From a virus, in IMG/VR virus record IMGVR_UViG_3300046511_000270, positions 1 to 43,399 of that record: a stretch of 43,399 bases of DNA; one strand, given 5' to 3'. Below are positions 40,361 through 43,399 of this stretch, in pieces. Every line of letters starts with the position of its first letter. Within the stretch, counting starts at the first letter, position 1. Below the pieces are notes generated by a model. It worked only from the letters and a program-made list of their open reading frames with translations. It was not told the DNA's origin and ran no database searches. Made by a program: the position numbers and the translations under genes.

Positions 40361-41118
40361 TCGCGAGTGTCGTCCCAACCCTCGAGCTTGCGCTTCCGGT
40401 CGAGATGATCCAGCCACCATTGCGCGCCGTGCTCGGCGTCGTCGCCCATGAGACCAGCGATTGCGGTCGACCGCTCGGCGTCCGCCATCCGCTCATTGCA
40501 GTACCGCATGAGCTTCTGGCGCAGTTGCTCCTTGATGTTGGTCCGAAGCCCTGGTGCTTTAGGCGGCGTCAGCCGCCCCCTCGTATTGCTCCCCAAATTC
40601 AAATTTGCCTCGCCGTCGCGCGCAGCGGCAGACTCAGCGTTAGATGATCTACTCTTGCGATACTTAGTCTCCGCTCCCTTCACCGTGGAATTCCGCGGAA
40701 TTCCGCCGGAAGGTTTAGCGCGTTGTTTTCGCTCGCGATCCGCGGCCTTCCGCTGGGCGAATTTCGCGCGCTCGCCGGCCGCCGCTTCGGCCATCGCGCA
40801 CAAAAATCGGTGATAGAGCCGACCGTCAGCGCAGCGCACAAAACCGTGCAGCGCCGCAGAGCGGATTTTCGCCCATTTTTTAAGATCGCGGCCGAAGCCG
40901 GCGAGGTTGCAGAGCAGCGCGTCGTCGTCCGGCAGTGAGCCGGCCGGCACCTGATGCCACGCGCGGCCCCACAGTGTCACGCCAGCGCGCCACGCGGCGT
41001 CGTCGGCGAGCGAGTTAAAGTCGCTATTGAATAGCGCAATGAGATCGAGCCGCATCCAGCGGAAGTCGCGCAGATCGAGCGCGGGGGGGACGAGCGGCGC
41101 GGGCGGCTGCGCGGACAC
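40327..41118 (-). CDS. DUF1376 replication-type protein
   Basis: A 263-residue product. Residues 18-115 (FRWMRLDLIALFNSDFNSLADDAAWRAGVTLWGRAWHQVPAGSLPDDDALLCNLAG..., WAKIRSAALHGFVRCADGRLYHRFL) are a DUF1376/YdaU-like winged-helix domain common at phage replication loci. A long basic linker and an acidic/Trp-rich C-terminus (AQWWLDHLDRKRKLEGW) follow. It probably recruits host helicase to the phage origin. No helicase, primase or polymerase is encoded, so the phage should depend on host replication. Confidence 0.75.
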   Translation of the reverse strand: MSAQPPAPLVPPALDLRDFRWMRLDLIALFNSDFNSLADDAAWRAGVTLWGRAWHQVPAGSLPDDDALLCNLAGFGRDLKKWAKIRSAALHGFVRCADGRLYHRFLCAMAEAAAGERAKFAQRKAADRERKQRAKPSGGIPRNSTVKGAETKYRKSRSSNAESAAARDGEANLNLGSNTRGRLTPPKAPGLRTNIKEQLRQKLMRYCNERMADAERSTAIAGLMGDDAEHGAQWWLDHLDRKRKLEGWDDTREWKRRNLGRAA

Positions 41119-41124
41119 CGGCGT

Positions 41125-41769
41125 TCAATCGAGACTAAGGCTAGTGCGCGGGAGGCGCGACACTTGAAGTAATAAATCGAGTTGTTGCGGACGTCGTGCG
41201 GTCAGCGACGGCACCGCGGCGACCTGTGGAGGTTGGCGAGTCGCTGGCATTGGAAATGCCGCACTCCAATTAACGCACATTGCGCGACCGACTGCGGAAA
41301 GCACAATATCGGTCGGGACCGCGACTGAAAGCGTCACATATCCGTTATTACGAGCGCGAATTGGTTTATATTTATCGCACCATGTCCGACCGCACTGGCG
41401 CCATGCGGCCTGCAAAGTCAGCGTTGGTAAAAGATAGCATCTCTGGCTCGGAACGAGGGCATAGGCGATAAACTCGCAAGCTAAAGGCTTTTGTATCCAG
41501 CCGGGAATCTGTCGTGCTTCATCCGACCACCTTTCGAGTAAAATATCCGGCCAGTCCTCTTTTCGCACTTTCTCATCGACGCAAATTGTTCTGCCGCAAG
41601 CGAGAGTTATAAGCCGGTCAATACCGCCGCGTTGTGCCCAACCGTCATCGCGGACACTTACCATTGACCGCACGGCTGGAAATGCTCGCTTATAGACATC
41701 TTCCCACCACGGCGCCTCTGCGTAAGCGTGCGATTCCGCGAGGCTAGTTTTGAAATCGTGCACAGTCAT
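41125..41769 (-). CDS. PD-(D/E)XK nuclease paired with the methyltransferase
   Basis: A 214-residue product from ATG 41769, overlapping the methyltransferase stop by four bases. WWEDVYKRAF near 21-30, GIDRLI with Asp51, and ICVDEKVRK with Asp65/Lys67, followed by DILLERWS, match the restriction-endonuclease fold. Later segments (PGWIQKPLACEFIAYALVPSQRCYLLPTLTLQAAW) recall an uncharacterised phage family. Its DNA is less G+C rich than its neighbours. Coupling to a MTase suggests a restriction-modification-like or host-DNA-degradation role. Confidence 0.7.
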   Translation of the reverse strand: MTVHDFKTSLAESHAYAEAPWWEDVYKRAFPAVRSMVSVRDDGWAQRGGIDRLITLACGRTICVDEKVRKEDWPDILLERWSDEARQIPGWIQKPLACEFIAYALVPSQRCYLLPTLTLQAAWRQCGRTWCDKYKPIRARNNGYVTLSVAVPTDIVLSAVGRAMCVNWSAAFPMPATRQPPQVAAVPSLTARRPQQLDLLLQVSRLPRTSLSLD

Positions 41770-42788
41770 TCCGCCGCATCCGGCACTTGATTTCCCCAAC
41801 AAACCCAATCCGGACGCTCCAGCGCAGTCCGTCCGAAAATTTCGAGTTTCCGGACGCCGGGATACATACGGTCGATGATTTCGTAAAAGGTCGGTGGCTT
41901 CGCACTGTGATCGAGCCGCGGTGCCTCTATAACTGAGTCTGGCCGATCTTCCGCCGCTGGCGGCGGGAGCTCGCCGCGCTTCGCGATAAGCAGTGACTCA
42001 TGCCGGCCGCGTACGTGGTAGCCCATGCCGATCTGGTCTTTCACCCAGACCATATCGGTGCGGTAGGTGAAGCCCCAGGCATCAAGCACTTTCATGCACT
42101 CATAGAGCTTCGGCGACGTCGCCCAGAGAAACAAAACGCAGTTGTCGTGCGCCGCATCGACGACCGGCATAGCGCAGATCGCGTCAAGCTCCATTGTCGG
42201 ATAATGATTTTCGATCGCGCGGTTCGAGCCGCCCATCGGCGGGTTCTCGTAGCGCCACGGCGGGTCGGCATAGATCACGCAAAACTTTCCGAGCGCCGCG
42301 GCGTTAAACTCGACATCGCGAGTCCGCTGGAAGGCTGCGCCTTGCTTTATCGCGGCGCGCAGTTGATTGCGTGACCAATCCTCGCGCTCGGCGCGGTCGA
42401 GCCAGAAATCGGCGTCGGCAACCGGTAAGCCGGCGACCTCGGCGTGGTGCGAGAAGGAAACAAGTTCCCGCCGGCGGGAAGTTTCAAACGCTATGCATAC
42501 GCTCGCGGCATTGGCGCACGTCTGGAACGCCGGCCCGCGCCAGTCTTCGCGGTCGACGATCGCCTTGCGGTCGCCGTAAGTGTGCTCGCCGAAGGCCCAC
42601 CAGTCGCCGATCCACCACTGAATTGCGCCTTCGACTTCTGCGAGCACTCGGCCGCAGGCGATCCAATCATCTTGCGAAAGGCCCGTTGGTAGACCGAGCG
42701 ACGTGCGCGTCCGCTCGCCGGGAAGCTGCAAGCGCGGCACCAGCAACGGCAACGGTGCGACCGGCGCGAGCGGTAATTCGCCGTCCAT
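41766..42788 (-). CDS. MT-A70 family N6-adenine DNA methyltransferase
   Basis: A 340-residue product, first gene of the minus arm. The catalytic motif DPPW is at 175-178 (VIYADPPWRYENPP), with ATSPKLYECMKVLDAWGF, MVWVKD and a RHESLLIAKRGELP segment typical of MT-A70 enzymes. Residues 35-150 (GLSQDDWIACGRVLAEVEGAIQWWIGDWWAFGE..., then LVSFSHHAEVAGLPVADADFWLDRAEREDWSRNQLRAAI) are a DNA-binding-type domain found in phage and plasmid proteins. It would methylate adenines to protect phage DNA or change regulation. The target sequence is not deducible. Confidence 0.88.
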   Translation of the reverse strand: MDGELPLAPVAPLPLLVPRLQLPGERTRTSLGLPTGLSQDDWIACGRVLAEVEGAIQWWIGDWWAFGEHTYGDRKAIVDREDWRGPAFQTCANAASVCIAFETSRRRELVSFSHHAEVAGLPVADADFWLDRAEREDWSRNQLRAAIKQGAAFQRTRDVEFNAAALGKFCVIYADPPWRYENPPMGGSNRAIENHYPTMELDAICAMPVVDAAHDNCVLFLWATSPKLYECMKVLDAWGFTYRTDMVWVKDQIGMGYHVRGRHESLLIAKRGELPPPAAEDRPDSVIEAPRLDHSAKPPTFYEIIDRMYPGVRKLEIFGRTALERPDWVCWGNQVPDAAE

Positions 42789-43040
42789 CAGGCAAAGTCC
42801 GAGCGTTGCGCGCAGAGCATGGCGCCGGGTCCGATCCGGTAATTGGCGAGAGAGTGTTTCGGGGGAGGCTGGGACCGCCGTTCGGACGGTCCGTACTTAT
42901 CTTTCGGCGGGCGTCGGGAAAGCCATGCGACCAATCTGCGTTTACAGCGGAAGCGCCTGGCCGGGAGCTTCGACCCGCCCGCGGCCGCTCGTCAACCGTT
43001 TTTTGCAGTATAGCGACGAGATTGTGAAGACGCCGCTTGC

Positions 43041-43059
43041 TGTTGAATAAAACTCAACA
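43041..43059. promoter_or_regulatory. 19-bp palindromic operator 1
   Basis: TGTTGAATA-A-AACTCAACA: two 9-base halves around one base, matching TGTTGAGTT-N-AACTCAACA with two changes in the left half. It lies about 30 bp upstream of a minus-strand TATACT. Confidence 0.55.
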
Positions 43060-43080
43060 GCGCGCCGGTTTGGCCCTTAC

Positions 43081-43101
43081 TGTTGAGTTTGCGTTGAGTT
43101 T
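43081..43101 (+). promoter_or_regulatory. Two directly repeated operator half-sites
   Basis: TGTTGAGTTT (43081-43090) and CGTTGAGTTT (43092-43101) repeat the half-site of the neighbouring palindromes in tandem, 11 bases apart (one helical turn). A weaker AACTCAA lies at 43128-43134. Confidence 0.5.
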
Positions 43102-43200
43102 GGTCGAAACCGCTTCCGAAGCCGGCTAACTCAATCGTTGTGTTTCGGTTAGCGTTGGCGACTAAACCACGGGATACAATGCACAATCGCGCGGTTCGCG

Positions 43201-43219
43201 TGTTAAGTTAAACTCAACA
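43201..43219. promoter_or_regulatory. 19-bp palindromic operator 2
   Basis: TGTTAAGTT-A-AACTCAACA: one mismatch from perfect symmetry and the same 9-1-9 layout as the palindrome at 43041. It ends 10 bp before a plus-strand -35-like element. A lone CTCAACA half-site follows at 43264-43270, near the expected start of transcription. Confidence 0.58.
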
Positions 43220-43229
43220 CCGTTTTAGC

Positions 43230-43258
43230 TTGACCGTTTCCGAATACGACGCTTTGAT
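43230..43258 (+). promoter_or_regulatory. Promoter-like sequence reading towards the plus arm
   Basis: TTGACC (43230-43235) and TTTGAT (43253-43258) are separated by exactly 17 bases: 5 of 6 and 4 of 6 matches to consensus. If the contig ends are joined, transcription from here would enter the Cro-like gene after about 85 nt. Confidence 0.48.
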
Positions 43259-43315
43259 TACGCCTCAACAGCACGTTGTCGGGTGTCGAGCGGTCGACCG
43301 CCACCGCCCCGATCC

Positions 43316-43373
43316 CCATAAAAACCACCTTGAATGGGGACGCCGACGAATGCCTTTACACCCCCCCCCCCCC
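43316..43373. repeat. Right copy of the terminal direct repeat, with 13-C tract
   Basis: Counterpart of 1-59 and probably the more accurate copy, since it continues smoothly from unique sequence. It contains GGGGACGCCGACGA before ATG 43350, then CCTTTACA and 13 C (43361-43373). Sequence after 43373 is G-rich and looks like read noise. Confidence 0.6.
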
Positions 43374-43399
43374 GGGGAGAGTCTGGGGGGGGGGATGGG

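Larger units (their letters stand above)
42789..43399. promoter_or_regulatory. Divergent control region at the right end
   Basis: No convincing gene occurs in these 611 bases. Contents are a hairpin near 42872-42892 (GGACCG/CGGTCC); a minus-strand TATACT at 43012-43007 without a good -35; a cluster of TGTTGAGTT-type palindromes and half-sites (43041-43270); a plus-strand promoter-like sequence at 43230-43258; and the repeat and C-run of the contig end. With joined ends it would lie between the divergent arms and hold the early switch. Confidence 0.55.

Noticed and set aside
42992-43186. A 64-codon minus-strand frame across the operator cluster
   Set aside because: It overlaps the palindromes, has no ribosome site, and its content is explained by the repeated motif.
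43374-43399. G-rich end as a telomere-like or hairpin terminus
   Set aside because: The G run pairs with the preceding C run, but sequence after the C-tract is not matched at the other end and looks like homopolymer read noise.

Overview
The window looks like a nearly complete genome (about 43.3 kb) of a temperate, siphovirus-like tailed phage or prophage. It is very G+C rich. A GapR/DUF2312-type protein and a chromosomal-type parS-like site point to an alphaproteobacterial host, probably of the Hyphomicrobiales (Bradyrhizobium/Rhodopseudomonas-like); this is inference. I see no tRNA, rRNA, CRISPR array or insertion sequence. The first ~59 bases are a noisy copy of 43316-43373 and both copies run into a poly-C tract, so the contig was probably cut open at a homopolymer in a circular or concatemeric molecule.

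Layout. The plus-strand arm (111-9134) is packed with short, mostly 4-bp-overlapping genes: a Cro-like regulator, a recombination module (RecB/Cas4-like nuclease, putative annealing protein, Rad50-like ATPase), a Cys-rich YkgJ-like protein, a tyrosine integrase with its own promoter-like sequence, small HTH proteins and a zinc-ribbon protein. 9135-9447 is a non-coding zone with three inverted repeats where the two arms converge. Everything from 42788 down to 9448 is on the minus strand.

Read in transcription order, the minus arm has: (i) 42.8-39.7 kb, an MT-A70 adenine methyltransferase overlapping a PD-(D/E)XK nuclease, a DUF1376 replication-type protein and a DUF559-like nuclease; (ii) 39.7-35.9 kb, small genes including a GapR-like protein, a VRR-NUC nuclease, an HTH protein, tiny membrane proteins and an orphan zinc ribbon resembling the C-terminus of B12-dependent ribonucleotide reductase; (iii) 35.9-33.7 kb, a 316-bp intergenic region with a parS-like site, then a ParB-domain protein, a TET-associated-type glycosyltransferase and an HNH endonuclease; (iv) packaging and head genes (terS, terL, a fused prohead protease-major capsid protein, Ig-like protein, portal, collagen-like protein, connectors); (v) tail genes (tube, chaperones, tape measure, tip proteins, a long repetitive fibre, other distal proteins) and a last membrane protein. 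I recognise no endolysin, no full-length CI-type repressor and no polymerase, primase or helicase.

The divergent control region (42789-43399 joined to 1-110) carries two 19-bp palindromes of the form TGTTGAGTT-N-AACTCAACA plus half-sites, and a plus-strand promoter-like sequence. If the ends are joined, an ATG at 43350 reads through 13 C residues in frame into the Cro-like gene, so that gene may contain a phase-variable C-tract. This, the parS/ParB/glycosyltransferase locus and the methyltransferase/nuclease pair are the most novel parts.
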